A stretch of 64,000 bases of DNA from Ruania alba (GTDB taxonomy: Bacteria; Actinomycetota; Actinomycetes; Actinomycetales; Beutenbergiaceae): positions 1,398,387-1,462,386 of the forward strand of contig NZ_FNTX01000001.1 in the NCBI RefSeq assembly GCF_900105765.1, in the 5' to 3' direction. The notes below the pieces were generated by a model that saw only the letters and a list, made by a program, of their open reading frames with translations, did no database searches and was not told the DNA's origin. A program made the position numbers and the translations under genes. Shown here piece by piece: positions 51,110 through 61,583 of the stretch. Within the stretch, counting starts at the first letter, position 1; the number at the start of each line of letters is the position of its first letter.

Positions 51110-53236
51110 GTGTCGAAAACCTCTACGGAATCCAGCTACACCGCCCGTCACCTCTCCGTGCTCGAGGGGCTCGAGGCGGTGCGCAAGCGACCCGGGATGT
51201 ACATCGGTTCCACCGACTCCCGCGGACTCATGCACTGTCTGTGGGAGATCATCGACAATGCAGTCGACGAAGCGTTGGAAGGGCATGGGGACGCCATCGA
51301 GGTTGTGCTCCACCCGGACAGTTCGGTGGAGGTGCGCGACAACGGCCGCGGCATCCCGGTGGACAACGTGACCAACCTGAAGCTGAGCGGCGTCGAGGTG
51401 GTGTTCACCAAGCTCCACGCCGGTGGGAAGTTCGGTGGTGGTTCGTACGCGTCGTCGGGGGGACTGCACGGGGTCGGTGCGTCTGTGGTGAACGCCCTCT
51501 CGTCGCGCCTGGAGGTGCAGGTCGATCGAGGTGGCACCACCTATGCGATGTCCTTCCACCGTGGAGAGCCAGGCATCTTCGACGACGGTACGGACGTTTC
51601 GCCTGACTCGCCGTTCACCCCCTTCACTGACCACTCCGAGCTCCGCAAGGTGGGCAAGGTCAAACGCGGGGTCACCGGGACGAGGGTGCGGTACTGGGCT
51701 GACAGCCAGATCTTCCCGGCCTCGGCCGCGTTCTCGTACGACGAGCTCATCACCCGGGCACGGCAGACCTCCTTCCTGGTGCCCGGGCTGCAGCTGACTG
51801 TCCGCGACGAGCGGCGCCTGCCCGGCACCCCGGGCGAGGACGGCCCGGTGGAGGAAGTGTTCCGGCACGACGGCGGGGCGTGCGACTTCGTGGAGTTCCT
51901 CGCCGCTGACAGCGCCGTGACCGATACATGGCGCTTGACCGGTCAGGGCACATTCACAGAGACCGTGCAGCAACTCGATTCCCAGGGGCATTTGCACCCG
52001 GTCGACGTGGAGCGAACCTGCGAGGTGGAGGTGGCGCTGCGCTGGGGGATCGGGTATGAGACCGAGGTCCGCAGCTTCGTCAACATCATTGCCACCCCGA
52101 AGGGCGGTTCTCACCTGAGCGGTTTCGATCAGGGCCTGCTGAAGGCGGTCCGTAAGCAGATCGAGGCGAACGCGCGCCGGCTCAAGCTCACGGGGAAGAA
52201 CGGCAAGGAACGCATCGAGAAGGATGACGTCATGGCCGGGCTGACAGCCGTGGTCACGGTGCGCCTTCCCGAGCCGCAGTTCGAGGGCCAGACGAAGGAG
52301 GTTCTGGGTACGGCGCCGGTGCGTGGCATCGTCGCCAAGGTGGTCGACACCGAGATCTCCTCGCTTCTCACCTCGAGCAAGCGCGGCGAGAAGGCGCAGG
52401 CGGGAATGCTGCTCGAGAAGGTCGTCGGGGAGATGCGTGCCCGCATCGCTGCGCGGACCCACAAGGAGATCTCCCGGCGCAAGAATGCACTGGAGACCTC
52501 GACGCTCCCGGCGAAGCTCGCCGACTGCCGTAGTGACGATGTGGAGCGGTCCGAGCTGTTCATCGTGGAGGGGGACAGCGCGTTGGGCACGGCGAAATTG
52601 GCCCGCCAGTCCGACTTCCAAGCGCTGCTGCCCATTCGGGGCAAGATCTTGAACGTGCAGAAGGCGTCCCTGGCGGACATGCTCAAGAACGCTGAGTGTG
52701 CCTCGATCATCCAGGTGATCGGAGCGGGCTCCGGGCGTTCCTTCGAACTGGACGCGGTCCGCTACGGCAAGATCGTGCTGATGACCGACGCGGACGTCGA
52801 CGGCGCCCATATCCGCACGCTCCTGCTTACCCTGTTCTTCCGGTACATGCGGCCGTTGGTGGAGGCAGGGCGCGTGTTCGCAGCGGTTCCCCCCCTGCAT
52901 CGGGTGGAGATGCCGGCGCAGGGCAAGCGCAAGGGATCGATCACCTACACCTATTCCGAGGCCGAGCTGTCCAAGGTGCTGCGCACTCTGGAGCGGTCGG
53001 GACGGCGGTACAAGGAACCCATCCAGCGGTACAAGGGTCTCGGTGAGATGGATGCCGACCAACTCGCAGAAACCACCATGGATCCGGCGCACCGCACGTT
53101 GCGCAAGATCACGATGGACGACGTGGAAGCGGCTGAGACCGTCTTCGACCTGCTGATGGGGAACGATGTGGCTCCCCGCAAGGATTTCATCATCGCCGGA
53201 GCGAACGATCTGGACAGGGATCGGATCGACGCGTGA
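51110..53236 (+). CDS. parE: DNA topoisomerase IV subunit B (type IIA ATPase subunit)
   Basis: ATPase and TOPRIM half of a second type IIA topoisomerase; parC is at 55.8-58.2 kb. The 708-residue product has a GHKL ATP site (EIIDNAVDEAL, VRDNGRGIPV, GGKFGGGSYASSGGLHGVGASVVNALS), a transducer domain, and TOPRIM motifs EGDSALG and DADVDGAHIRTLLL with the QRYKGLGEMD tail. Being distant from dnaA/gyrB and paired with parC, it is annotated as ParE rather than GyrB; the two are hard to separate by motif. GTG 51110 follows TAGAAT by six nt. Its stop overlaps the next start in GTGA. Confidence 0.93.
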   Translation: MSKTSTESSYTARHLSVLEGLEAVRKRPGMYIGSTDSRGLMHCLWEIIDNAVDEALEGHGDAIEVVLHPDSSVEVRDNGRGIPVDNVTNLKLSGVEVVFTKLHAGGKFGGGSYASSGGLHGVGASVVNALSSRLEVQVDRGGTTYAMSFHRGEPGIFDDGTDVSPDSPFTPFTDHSELRKVGKVKRGVTGTRVRYWADSQIFPASAAFSYDELITRARQTSFLVPGLQLTVRDERRLPGTPGEDGPVEEVFRHDGGACDFVEFLAADSAVTDTWRLTGQGTFTETVQQLDSQGHLHPVDVERTCEVEVALRWGIGYETEVRSFVNIIATPKGGSHLSGFDQGLLKAVRKQIEANARRLKLTGKNGKERIEKDDVMAGLTAVVTVRLPEPQFEGQTKEVLGTAPVRGIVAKVVDTEISSLLTSSKRGEKAQAGMLLEKVVGEMRARIAARTHKEISRRKNALETSTLPAKLADCRSDDVERSELFIVEGDSALGTAKLARQSDFQALLPIRGKILNVQKASLADMLKNAECASIIQVIGAGSGRSFELDAVRYGKIVLMTDADVDGAHIRTLLLTLFFRYMRPLVEAGRVFAAVPPLHRVEMPAQGKRKGSITYTYSEAELSKVLRTLERSGRRYKEPIQRYKGLGEMDADQLAETTMDPAHRTLRKITMDDVEAAETVFDLLMGNDVAPRKDFIIAGANDLDRDRIDA

Positions 53237-54096
53237 GTACGGGCCGCCCACCACTGCCGGGCCCGCATCTCGGGCTGCAGTGGAGCCCGCTCACGGTAGC
53301 GGACGACGAGGGCGTGCGTCTCCTCCTCACGCGCGCCCGGGCGGTCGACCAGAGCACGCATCCGGACGGCACTGATCTGAGCCCGCACCGGCTCCACAAG
53401 GCCGGGGTGGACCTTGCGGCGGACTCACTTGCCGGGCTGGACGACCAGGGGGTGCTGCGTGCTGCCGCGGTAGTTCACCGAAAGGCTGGTCATGCCCTGC
53501 TGTCAGCGGTGATTGACCCGGGCTGGCGCGGCCGAGGAATCGGCCGCGCGATGCTCCGCTGGCAAGACGCCTGTGCACAGCGGATCGAACCCGTGTCGAC
53601 CCACGTGATGGTTGACGAGAGCCGGACCGATCAGCGTCGCCTCTGTGCCGCCGCAGGGTTCACGTCAGCGGGACGCGTGCGCACCGTGCAGCGTCCCTTC
53701 GATACCAGCGCCGCACCCTCGTTCCGGGATGGTCCGCCGGGTGCGAGTGAGCCCGTCATCGAAGATCTGGTGACCTCGAGCGGGCGTGCCTGGACCGCTC
53801 ATGTCGACGGTCGTGCGTGTGCTGTGCTCGAGGGTGAGGAGATCCCCGTCGGATGGCCCGATCACGGAGCTGTTCGGCTTCGCTGGGCCCTCATGGACAG
53901 TGCCGGTAGCAGCGACACGGTGGCGCTGCCTTTGCTCGTCACGGCCCTGCGCGCCTACGCTTCCGCTGACATGGTTACTGCACGGATCGACGTCGACCTC
54001 CGCCAGGACGGGGTGCTGCACGCTGCCCACGCCCTCGGATTCGAGACTCTCAGTGAGGCCGTCCGGTACTCCACCGAGCCGGCGGTCCGCCCATGA
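53233..54096 (+). CDS. GNAT acetyltransferase, two-domain (MshD-like architecture)
   Basis: A 287-residue protein with an N-terminal GNAT fold (residues 15-150). Its acetyl-CoA loop is complete: VIDPGWRGRGIGRAMLRWQ (R-x-x-G-x-G/A). The second half (about 165-285) keeps the fold outline but lacks that loop, as in mycothiol synthase, in which one half is catalytically dead. Whether it is MshD itself cannot be decided; MshD is usually about 300 residues. GTG 53233 overlaps the parE stop, and its own stop overlaps the following GNAT gene (ATGA). Confidence 0.78.
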   Translation: MSTGRPPLPGPHLGLQWSPLTVADDEGVRLLLTRARAVDQSTHPDGTDLSPHRLHKAGVDLAADSLAGLDDQGVLRAAAVVHRKAGHALLSAVIDPGWRGRGIGRAMLRWQDACAQRIEPVSTHVMVDESRTDQRRLCAAAGFTSAGRVRTVQRPFDTSAAPSFRDGPPGASEPVIEDLVTSSGRAWTAHVDGRACAVLEGEEIPVGWPDHGAVRLRWALMDSAGSSDTVALPLLVTALRAYASADMVTARIDVDLRQDGVLHAAHALGFETLSEAVRYSTEPAVRP

Positions 54097-55070
54097 TCGC
54101 AAGTGGTTCTCAGGATCTTGAGCTCACCTGGCGACCTGTGCACCAGGGTGACGCTGCAGCCTTGTTCATGCTCTGGCAGAGGATCGAGGAACACGACGAC
54201 CCGCCCTACCGGAGCACGCGTGAGGAGCTCGACGAGTCGTTCGTGACCCAGTGGACGGACCTGACGGAGAACTCGATCGCGGGGTTTGATTCCACCGGAA
54301 GGCTGTGCGCTTTCGGTCTAGTCAGCGTGCCGCCCGACGACGCCGGACCGGTCCGGGTGTTCCTCGATGGTGGAGTGTGCCCCGACCATCGACACCGCGG
54401 GGTCGGCTCAGCGATCCTGGAATGGCAGATCGAACGGGCGCGGGGCGTGCTGACCGAGACCGGGAACGGGTCCGGGACGATCGTGGTGCACGTCGAGGAC
54501 GGGATGGACCACTCGGCCGACCTGGTCAGGCGATACGGCTTCTCCGAGGCCGGCTACCACACGGAGATGCGCCGGGACCTGGCACTCGAGTTGCCCGAGG
54601 TGGCGGTGCTCAGACCCCTGAGCGTGGAGCCGTGGACGATGGAGCTCGACGACCAGATCAGACTTGCGCACAATGAGGCCTTCGGTTCCCACGCGCAGGC
54701 CCAGAGTGCGACCGTCTGGACCGAGGGCCGCACCTACTTCGTTCCGGAGTGGAGCTTTCTGGTGCTCGACCGGACCACTGATCGTGCGCAGGTGGCGGGC
54801 TACCTTCTGGCCAGCAAGTACGAGCAGGACTGGGAGACACTCGGATGGTCCGAGGGGTACGTGGACATGCTCGGTGTACGCGCCCCGTGGCGGGGCCGCC
54901 GTATCGCGACGACACTCCTGGTGCGAGCGATGCGAGCATTCGCAGAGTCCGGCATGGAGTACGCGGCCCTGGGCGTCGATCACGCCACGAGGCAGGACTC
55001 ACTTGGACTGTTCGACAAGCTCGGGTTCGAGCCGACCCGGGGGTCGACCACGTACACCATCGAGGTGTGA
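54093..55070 (+). CDS. GNAT acetyltransferase, tandem-domain
   Basis: A 325-residue protein with two GNAT domains. In each the acetyl-CoA loop is visible: GGVCPDHRHRGVGSAILEWQ (about residues 92-111) and LGVRAPWRGRRIATTLLVRAM (about 260-280), so both may bind acetyl-CoA. The C-terminal LGVDHATRQDSLGLFDKLGFEPTRG block is typical of small-molecule acetyltransferases. Substrate unknown; mycothiol synthase is one possibility, given the double-GNAT layout. ATG 54093 overlaps the preceding stop, so the two GNAT genes are made together with ParE. Confidence 0.8.
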   Translation: MIASGSQDLELTWRPVHQGDAAALFMLWQRIEEHDDPPYRSTREELDESFVTQWTDLTENSIAGFDSTGRLCAFGLVSVPPDDAGPVRVFLDGGVCPDHRHRGVGSAILEWQIERARGVLTETGNGSGTIVVHVEDGMDHSADLVRRYGFSEAGYHTEMRRDLALELPEVAVLRPLSVEPWTMELDDQIRLAHNEAFGSHAQAQSATVWTEGRTYFVPEWSFLVLDRTTDRAQVAGYLLASKYEQDWETLGWSEGYVDMLGVRAPWRGRRIATTLLVRAMRAFAESGMEYAALGVDHATRQDSLGLFDKLGFEPTRGSTTYTIEV

Positions 55071-55077
55071 GAAGCCG

Positions 55078-55797
55078 ATGAACCGTGCCTGGGACATCCT
55101 CGCAGCGGTACTGATCGTGGCGCACCTGGTGGCGCAAGCGATCGGTGCGCAGGTGCTGGCCGACAGTACCCAGGTGCTCCTCATGCCCGCTCTTGCCGGT
55201 GCTGTATGGAATCGCCCGGAGGTGCCGCGCGGTACGCGATCCGCGCGCCTGTACGCCGGTGCGCTGTTCTTCTCCTGGGCAGGTGATGCTGCTCCACGGA
55301 TACTTGGCGACGACGCCGGATTCATCGCGATGGTCACCGCCTTCGGCATTGCGCAGGCGTGCTTCGTCGCAACCTTCCACCACCTGCGCCGGACACGGCT
55401 TCATCCGATGGTGATCGTCGGGTACATCGCCGGCTTCGCCGCGCTCTTCGCAGCCTGCGCGTCCGGAGCAGGGTCTCTGCTTCCGCTCGTCGCGGTGTAC
55501 GGAGTCGTCCTGGTCGCTGCAGCCGCCAGCGCCACTCGGGTGAATCTCCTGGTGGGCGTGGGCGGCCTCGTGTTCTTCGCGTCCGACTCGCTGATCGGGC
55601 TCGAGGCATTCGCCATCTGGTACCGGGCTCCGGCGCACGACCTTCTCGTGATGACCAGCTATATCGCTGCCCAGGTGCTCATCGCGATGGGCATGCTGCG
55701 CGAGTGGCGAGCTGATTCGATCGAGGCCGGTGCCATGGCGTCTGACCCGACGGGATCAGCCCAGGCCGGCGACGGGAGCGTCGAGCAGTCGGCCTGA
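55078..55797 (+). CDS. YhhN family membrane protein (lysoplasmalogenase-like)
   Basis: A 239-residue integral membrane protein with about eight helices (for example 7-25, 28-43, 58-70, 80-100, 110-130, 133-150, 155-170, 185-200). The YhhN landmarks are [19 protein letters not shown] with the Asp that is part of the active site in TMEM86-type lysoplasmalogenases, and [16 protein letters not shown]. It may hydrolyse the vinyl-ether bond of lysoplasmalogen or a related lipid. ATG 55078, seven nt after the preceding stop. Its last 42 nt overlap the end of the convergent parC gene. Confidence 0.85.
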   Translation: MNRAWDILAAVLIVAHLVAQAIGAQVLADSTQVLLMPALAGAVWNRPEVPRGTRSARLYAGALFFSWAGDAAPRILGDDAGFIAMVTAFGIAQACFVATFHHLRRTRLHPMVIVGYIAGFAALFAACASGAGSLLPLVAVYGVVLVAAAASATRVNLLVGVGGLVFFASDSLIGLEAFAIWYRAPAHDLLVMTSYIAAQVLIAMGMLREWRADSIEAGAMASDPTGSAQAGDGSVEQSA

Positions 55798-58230
55798 ACC
55801 GTCTCGTCGTTCGTCGAGCTCAGGCAGCTCCACAGCCTGACCGGCCGACCCCACGGCACGCACCGGGTCCGGGCCCACGGTCGCGAGCACGAGCGAATCC
55901 TCACCGCGGACGAAACGGTGCGCACGCACCCCTCCGGTGGCACGTCCCTTGCCTGGATAGAGCGCGAACGGCGTCACCTTCGCCGAGCCCGGTGCAGTGC
56001 CCGGCAGCGCGGTGGACGACCCCGAGACGGTGACCACCACGGCGTCCTCCGCCCGGCTGGCCGGCACCACGGTGAACGAGATGACCGTGGCCCCCTCCGC
56101 GAGCTTGATACCAGCCATCCCGCCGGCCCCACGCCCCTGCGGTCGGACCAGGGCAGCGGGGAAGTGCAGCAGCTGCGCCTCGGAGGAGAGGAAGACGACT
56201 TCGTCCTCGTCGGCGGCCGCTGACGCACCCACGACCTCATCGTCATCCTTCAACGAGATCACGTCCCACGAGTCCCTTCGCGGGTAGTCGGCGCTCACGC
56301 GCTTGACCTGGCCGGTGCGCGTGCCCAGCGCGAGCGGGGCAGAGCTGGCGTCGAGGCCGGCCAGGCCGACCACCCGCTCACCAGCCTCGAGCATGAGTAC
56401 CTCACTCACCGGGACGCCGCCGGACAAGCTGGGAGCGGCGTCCGTGGGCGGCAGCGCGGGAACCTCGATCACCGAGAGCCGGAGCATTCGACCGCGACTG
56501 GTCACGGCGCCGACCTCCCCGCGAGCCGTGGCGCGGACGTTCGCGTGCAACGCATCGTGGGCGCTGCGAGTGCCGGTCCGGGTCGGCTCGGCGTCGTCAG
56601 CGGTCCGGACGAGCAGCCCTGTCGCGGAAAGGAGGACCCGGCACGGCGTGTCGGCGACTTCGAGCGGAACCTCGGCGCCTCGTCCGGCACGGGAACGTGC
56701 CTGCCCTGGTTGGGCGGTCGCGGTGGCACCGGAGGCTTCGAGCAGGACGGTACGTCGCGGAGTTCCGTGCTCGGTAGCAACCCGGGCGAGCTCGTCGGAG
56801 ACCAGCTCTCGCAGCAGGCCCTCGTCCGCAAGGATCGCCTCGAGCGACTCGATCTCGCGGGCCAGCTCGTCCCGCTCTGCCTCGAGATCGATCCGGGAGA
56901 ACTTCGTCAGACGTCGCAACCGTAGCTCGAGGATGTACTCCGCCTGTGCTTCGGACAGGTCGAACACCGCCATCAGCCGGGCCCGCGCGGACTCGGCGTC
57001 ATCGCTGGTGCGGATCACCGCGATCACTTCGTCGATGTCAGCGATCGCGATCAACAGTCCTTCCACCAGATGCGCACGGTCCCGGTGCTTGGCGAGCCGG
57101 AACTCGCACCGGCGGCGAACCACGGTGAGGCGGTGCTCGACGTAGACGACGAGGAGCTCTCGGAGGCCGAGAGTGCGTGGCTGCCCCTCGACGAGCGCCA
57201 CGTTGTTGATCCCGAAGGACTCCTCGAGCGGAGTCAACTTGTACAGCTGGGCGAGGACGGCCTCCGGGTTGAACGCATTCTTCACCTCGATCACCAACCG
57301 CAGCCCGTTGGTGCGATCGGTGAGGTCGTTCACGGCCGAGATGCCTTGCAACTTCTTCGCCTGGACGGCGTCCTTGATCTTCTCGATGACACGTTCAGGT
57401 CCGACCTGGTAAGGCAGCTCGGTGACGACGATGCCCTTCTTGCGCGGAGTGAGGTTCTCCACCCGCGCTGTGGCGCGGGTGCGGAACGAGCCACGTCCTC
57501 CCGCATAGGCCTCCCGGATGCCCTCCAGCCCGACGATCTTGCCGCCGCCGGGAAGGTCCGGGCCGGGCACGAACCGCATCAGGGCCTCGAGATCGGCGTC
57601 CGGGTGGGCGATCAGGTGCCGAGCCGCCGCGACCACCTCGACGAGGTTGTGCGGAGGCATGTTGGTGGCCATCCCGACCGCGATCCCGGACGCCCCATTG
57701 ACGAGCAGATTGGGCAGCGCCGACGGGAGCACCTCGGGTTGGGTCAGTTGGCTGTCGTAGTTCGGGACGAAGTCGACGACGTCCTCGTTGAGGTCCGCCG
57801 TCATCACCAACGCGGCGGGTGCGAGCCGGGCCTCCGTGTACCGCGGGGCCGCTGGTCCGTCGTCGAGAGACCCGAAGTTGCCATGCCCGTCCACGAGCGG
57901 AAGCCGTAGCGAGAACGCTTGCGCCATCCGCACGAGTGCGTCGTAGATGGCGCCGTCACCGTGCGGGTGCAGCTTCCCCATCACCTCACCGACGACGCGT
58001 GCGGACTTCACATGACCGCGATCCGGGCGCAGACCCATCTCGGCCATCTGGAACAGGATGCGGCGGTGGACCGGTTTGAGCCCGTCGCGCGCGTCGGGCA
58101 GCGCGCGGGAGTAGATCACCGAGTAGGCGTACTCCAGGAAGGAGCCCCGCATCTCGGTCGAGACGTCGGTGTCGATGATGATGGACTCGACCGGGGCCTG
58201 GTCCGGTCCGGAGGTGCTGCGGCGTGCCAT
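55756..58230 (-). CDS. parC: DNA topoisomerase IV subunit A (type IIA cleavage subunit)
   Basis: DNA-cleaving half of topoisomerase IV, partner of ParE. The 824-residue product has the catalytic Tyr131 ([10 protein letters not shown]), the QRDR ([20 protein letters not shown], residues 85-104), the [12 protein letters not shown] region and a C-terminal beta-pinwheel with degenerate repeats ([20 protein letters not shown]). Residue Gly93 stands where E. coli GyrA has Ser83; Asp97 corresponds to GyrA Asp87. ATG 58230, with only a weak GGA upstream. It is convergent with, and overlapping, the YhhN gene; unusually parE and parC are on opposite strands with three genes between. Confidence 0.93.
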   Translation of the reverse strand: MARRSTSGPDQAPVESIIIDTDVSTEMRGSFLEYAYSVIYSRALPDARDGLKPVHRRILFQMAEMGLRPDRGHVKSARVVGEVMGKLHPHGDGAIYDALVRMAQAFSLRLPLVDGHGNFGSLDDGPAAPRYTEARLAPAALVMTADLNEDVVDFVPNYDSQLTQPEVLPSALPNLLVNGASGIAVGMATNMPPHNLVEVVAAARHLIAHPDADLEALMRFVPGPDLPGGGKIVGLEGIREAYAGGRGSFRTRATARVENLTPRKKGIVVTELPYQVGPERVIEKIKDAVQAKKLQGISAVNDLTDRTNGLRLVIEVKNAFNPEAVLAQLYKLTPLEESFGINNVALVEGQPRTLGLRELLVVYVEHRLTVVRRRCEFRLAKHRDRAHLVEGLLIAIADIDEVIAVIRTSDDAESARARLMAVFDLSEAQAEYILELRLRRLTKFSRIDLEAERDELAREIESLEAILADEGLLRELVSDELARVATEHGTPRRTVLLEASGATATAQPGQARSRAGRGAEVPLEVADTPCRVLLSATGLLVRTADDAEPTRTGTRSAHDALHANVRATARGEVGAVTSRGRMLRLSVIEVPALPPTDAAPSLSGGVPVSEVLMLEAGERVVGLAGLDASSAPLALGTRTGQVKRVSADYPRRDSWDVISLKDDDEVVGASAAADEDEVVFLSSEAQLLHFPAALVRPQGRGAGGMAGIKLAEGATVISFTVVPASRAEDAVVVTVSGSSTALPGTAPGSAKVTPFALYPGKGRATGGVRAHRFVRGEDSLVLATVGPDPVRAVGSAGQAVELPELDERRDGSGRLLDAPVAGLG

Positions 58231-58302
58231 CTGTCCATCATCGCGCGCCCAGAGCACCAGGCCGACCAGTACACACCGACGGTGGGCATCTAGGATCGTG
58301 GC

Positions 58303-60969
58303 ATGGCTCACGGCAACAGTTCCGAGGAGGAAGCCCCCTACCCGGAGCATTGGGAGGCCGACGTGGTGCTGCGCGATGGCACCACGATGCGGATCCGTCC
58401 GATCCTGCCTTCGGACACCGACGCGGTGGAGCGTTTCCACGCCCGTCAGTCCCCGGAATCGGTGTACCTGCGCTTCTTTGCCCCGTTGGAGCGGTTGCCT
58501 GCGCGGGATCTGCACCGCTTCACCCACGTCGACCACCACACCCGAGTGGCTCTGGTACTCGAGGCCGGTGGCGAGATCGTGGCGATCGGTCGTTTCGACC
58601 GGGTGGACAGCGATGCCGCAGAAGTGGCGTTCAACGTTTCCGACGCCGCACAGGGCAAGGGCGTCGGTTCCGTCCTCCTGGAGCACCTGGCTGCGGCAGG
58701 GCGCGAGCTCGGGGTGCGTCGGTTCGTGGCCGACGTCCTCCCACAGAACGCGCGGATGCTGCGGGTGTTCACCGATGCCGGCTACGACGTGCATCAAGAG
58801 TTCGACGACGGGATCATCGGCGTCTCGTTCACCATTCGACCGACCGACCGGTCGATGGCAGTGCTGATGGAACGGGAACGGCGGGCAGAAGCCCTCAGCA
58901 TGCGCGCCGTACTCTCGCCTCGTCAGGTCCTGCTTGTCGGCTCGGGAGAGGAGGGAACGGCGTTCGCCGAGCAGTTGCTGGCCGGGCTAGGCACGGCCGT
59001 GTCCGAGCGCGTGCATGTGGTCGGGATCGCGGGTCACAGTGCCCGGGTGGAGGACGTCCAGCCGGGCGAGGAAGGGATTGACCTCGCCCTCGTGGCTGCA
59101 CCGGCGGTGGAGGTGCTCGACCTCGTGCCACGATTGGCGCGCATGGGGGTGCGCGCCGTCGTGCTCTACACGGGTGGGTACGAGTCCGGCCCGCCCAGCG
59201 GGAAAGTGCCGCAGCGCACGTTGGTCCGCACGTTACGTCAGCACGGGATGCGACTGGTGGGTCCACGCTCCTTCGGCGTGCTCACCGGCGGTGAGTTCGG
59301 CAGGTTGAACGCGACGATGTGGACCCGCGGAATCCGGCGGGGGCATGTCGGGATCTTCTGTCAGTCGGCCGCGGCCGGGCTGAACCTGCTGGACGGCGTG
59401 ACGCATCGCGGGCTCGGTCTGTCCACGTTCCTGTCCGCCGGTCACCGGGTCGACGTCTCCGGCAACGATACGATGCAGTACTGGACCACGGACGACCAGA
59501 CCACGGTCGCGTGCGTACGTCTGGAGTCGATCGGGAACCCCCGCAAGTTCTCCCGAGTAGCGCGCCGGCTTTCGGAGAAGGGGCCGGTGGTGGCGATGAT
59601 CGCCGGAACCACCGGGCAGCTCCCGCTCCCCGGGCACTCGGTGCGCACGACTCGTGTTCCCCGGCGGGCGCTGGACGAGTTGATGCACCAAGCAGGGGTG
59701 CTGCAGACCGAGTCAGTCCCCGAGATGCTCGACCTGGCAGCCTTGCTGAGTGAACAGCCCCTCCCACCGGGGGATCGGGTGTTGGTCATCACCAACACCG
59801 GGGCGCAGGCCGCGGTGTTCGCCGAGCTGATCCGATACCACCGCCTCGCCCTTGCGGGGGATCCGGTTGCCATGAGCCCGCGTGCGTGCGGCAACGACTA
59901 TGCCGCGCAGGTGGACGCCGCCTTGGCGCGGGCGGACTGGGACGTGGCAGTGGTGGGGTACGCCCCGCTGCTGGAGCCGGACAGTGAAGCGATCGCCGCC
60001 CAGATCCAGCGACTCGCGGCCGAGTCAGGTCGCACCGTGGCCGCCACGCTGTACGGGATTTCCGGGCTTATCGACGCCGGCGATGTCCCGCATGATCCGG
60101 GCGAGCCGGTGCGGGTGCCGACCTTCCCGAGTGCGGAGTCAGCGGTGGCGGGCCTGGCGCAGGCGCGCGGCTATCAGCGTTGGCGCGAGAGCGGCCGTGG
60201 GACGCGGCTCGACTTCGACGACGTCGACCGTCAGGCCGCCAAGAACCTCGTCCAGGCGGAGCTGACCGGGCTTCCCGCCGGCACCACGAAGCGCCTGAGC
60301 CCTGAACGCACCCGCGAGCTCCTGATCAGCCACGGGGTGCAGACCTGGTCCGAACGTCGCGTCGCGAGCCTGGACGAAGCGCTCGCTGCTGCGGCGGAGA
60401 TCGGATGGCCGGTCGCCCTGAAGACCGCTGAGGAGTTGTTGCGCCACCGCTCCGACCTGGGCGCCGTGCGGCTCGACCTGTCCACGCCGACGGAGCTGAC
60501 CGATGCGTACCGGCAGGCGGAAGCACGCGTGCGAACACTGACCGGGCGACCGACGACCTTTGATGTTCAGGCGATGGCGCCGCCCGGTGTGGCCTGCGTG
60601 GTCCGGGCTGCCGAGGACCCGTTGTACGGTCCGATCATCAGCGTCGGACTGGCCGGCGATGCGGTGGAGCTCCTTGGCGACGTGAGTTACCGCGTCCCGC
60701 CACTGACCGATGAGGACAGCTCAGACATGGTCCGTTCGCTGCGTGCCTCCCCTCGATTGCTGGGACAGCGCGGGTTGCCTCCGCTCGACGTGGCCGCCCT
60801 GGAAGAGGTGATCGGCAGGGTCTCGGTCCTCAAGGACGAACTCGCTGAGGTGTCGGAGCTCGAGCTCAACCCCGTCCTGGTCTCGGAGTCCGGTGTGGCG
60901 ATCCTCGGCATGCACGTGGATGTGGCACAGCCTCAGCGTGGCGATGCTGCTCGACGGGTACTCCCGTAA
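58303..60969 (+). CDS. GNAT acetyltransferase fused to ADP-forming acyl-CoA synthetase-like domains (Pat/PatZ type)
   Basis: An 888-residue protein. The N-terminal GNAT domain (about 20-190; [19 protein letters not shown] acetyl-CoA loop) is fused to a CoA-binding Rossmann domain (about 205-330), a succinyl-CoA-synthetase-like alpha part and an ATP-grasp domain (about 660-880, SHGVQTW through ELELNPVLV). This is the reverse of E. coli PatZ, where the GNAT is last; N-terminal GNAT fusions are common in actinobacteria, where some acetylate and inactivate acetyl-CoA synthetases. The synthetase part lacks an obvious phospho-His loop and may only sense ligands. ATG 58303 follows TAGGAT by six nt (leaderless). 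It is divergent from parC. Confidence 0.87.
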   Translation: MAHGNSSEEEAPYPEHWEADVVLRDGTTMRIRPILPSDTDAVERFHARQSPESVYLRFFAPLERLPARDLHRFTHVDHHTRVALVLEAGGEIVAIGRFDRVDSDAAEVAFNVSDAAQGKGVGSVLLEHLAAAGRELGVRRFVADVLPQNARMLRVFTDAGYDVHQEFDDGIIGVSFTIRPTDRSMAVLMERERRAEALSMRAVLSPRQVLLVGSGEEGTAFAEQLLAGLGTAVSERVHVVGIAGHSARVEDVQPGEEGIDLALVAAPAVEVLDLVPRLARMGVRAVVLYTGGYESGPPSGKVPQRTLVRTLRQHGMRLVGPRSFGVLTGGEFGRLNATMWTRGIRRGHVGIFCQSAAAGLNLLDGVTHRGLGLSTFLSAGHRVDVSGNDTMQYWTTDDQTTVACVRLESIGNPRKFSRVARRLSEKGPVVAMIAGTTGQLPLPGHSVRTTRVPRRALDELMHQAGVLQTESVPEMLDLAALLSEQPLPPGDRVLVITNTGAQAAVFAELIRYHRLALAGDPVAMSPRACGNDYAAQVDAALARADWDVAVVGYAPLLEPDSEAIAAQIQRLAAESGRTVAATLYGISGLIDAGDVPHDPGEPVRVPTFPSAESAVAGLAQARGYQRWRESGRGTRLDFDDVDRQAAKNLVQAELTGLPAGTTKRLSPERTRELLISHGVQTWSERRVASLDEALAAAAEIGWPVALKTAEELLRHRSDLGAVRLDLSTPTELTDAYRQAEARVRTLTGRPTTFDVQAMAPPGVACVVRAAEDPLYGPIISVGLAGDAVELLGDVSYRVPPLTDEDSSDMVRSLRASPRLLGQRGLPPLDVAALEEVIGRVSVLKDELAEVSELELNPVLVSESGVAILGMHVDVAQPQRGDAARRVLP

Positions 60970-60989
60970 CGCCGGGGAAGTGGGAGACT

Positions 60990-61583
60990 ATGGCGGTGAC
61001 CTCACGAACGGACCAGCAACGTGACCTCAGGCGGGAGATCGACCGCGCCGGTTATTACCCGTCCCTGGTGATGGATGTGCTCGAAGTTGCGCTCGCCGGG
61101 GAACCGGTGCGCGCGTTCCTCGTACACCCCGAAACCATGTTCGACCGGACCGAGGTGCGTCGTCACATCACCACCTTGGTGCTCACCCCCACCCGCCTGG
61201 TGGTCGCCCACGTGGATGACCTCCCTGGCGAGGTACCGATCGGCGCGGTGAACGCGGCGGCCACCACGGAGGCCGTGGCGGTTCGGGAGATTCGCTCTGT
61301 GGGACTGACGCACGGTGTGAATGACCCGGCGACCTATACCCAAGGTGCCGGTGGCACGGAACTGACCATTGCGATCAGCTGGGGGGCCGTGACCCGGATC
61401 GACCTGGAGCCGGCGACCTGCCCGGACCCGGAGTGCGAAGCAGACCACGGGCTGACCGGGACAGCGATGCCGGACGATCTCGTGGTACGGATCAGCGCCC
61501 AGGCGGAAGGCCCGCACGCGATGGCCGCGGCCACAGCCTTCGCCACCGAACTCTCGGCGGCCACGGCGGCTGCTCGGGAATGA
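60990..61583 (+). CDS. DUF5998 family protein
   Basis: A 197-residue soluble protein of unknown function, conserved in actinobacteria. Features are LRREIDRAGYYPSLVMDVLEVALAGEPVRAFLVHPETMFDRTEVRRH, and a C-terminal beta-rich part containing CPDPECEADHG, a possible metal-binding C-x4-C-H cluster. ATG 60990 has GGGAG upstream. Its stop overlaps the phosphodiesterase start (ATGA), and the fixed pairing suggests that the two act together. Confidence 0.82.
   Translation: MAVTSRTDQQRDLRREIDRAGYYPSLVMDVLEVALAGEPVRAFLVHPETMFDRTEVRRHITTLVLTPTRLVVAHVDDLPGEVPIGAVNAAATTEAVAVREIRSVGLTHGVNDPATYTQGAGGTELTIAISWGAVTRIDLEPATCPDPECEADHGLTGTAMPDDLVVRISAQAEGPHAMAAATAFATELSAATAAARE

Noticed and set aside
50957-53254. 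Long open frame antisense to parE (part of an 840-codon frame)
   Set aside because: It is the complementary frame of a high-GC gene, with Arg/His-rich shadow sequence. Only its last 74 codons (50732-50956) form a recognisable DUF7455 gene with its own start.
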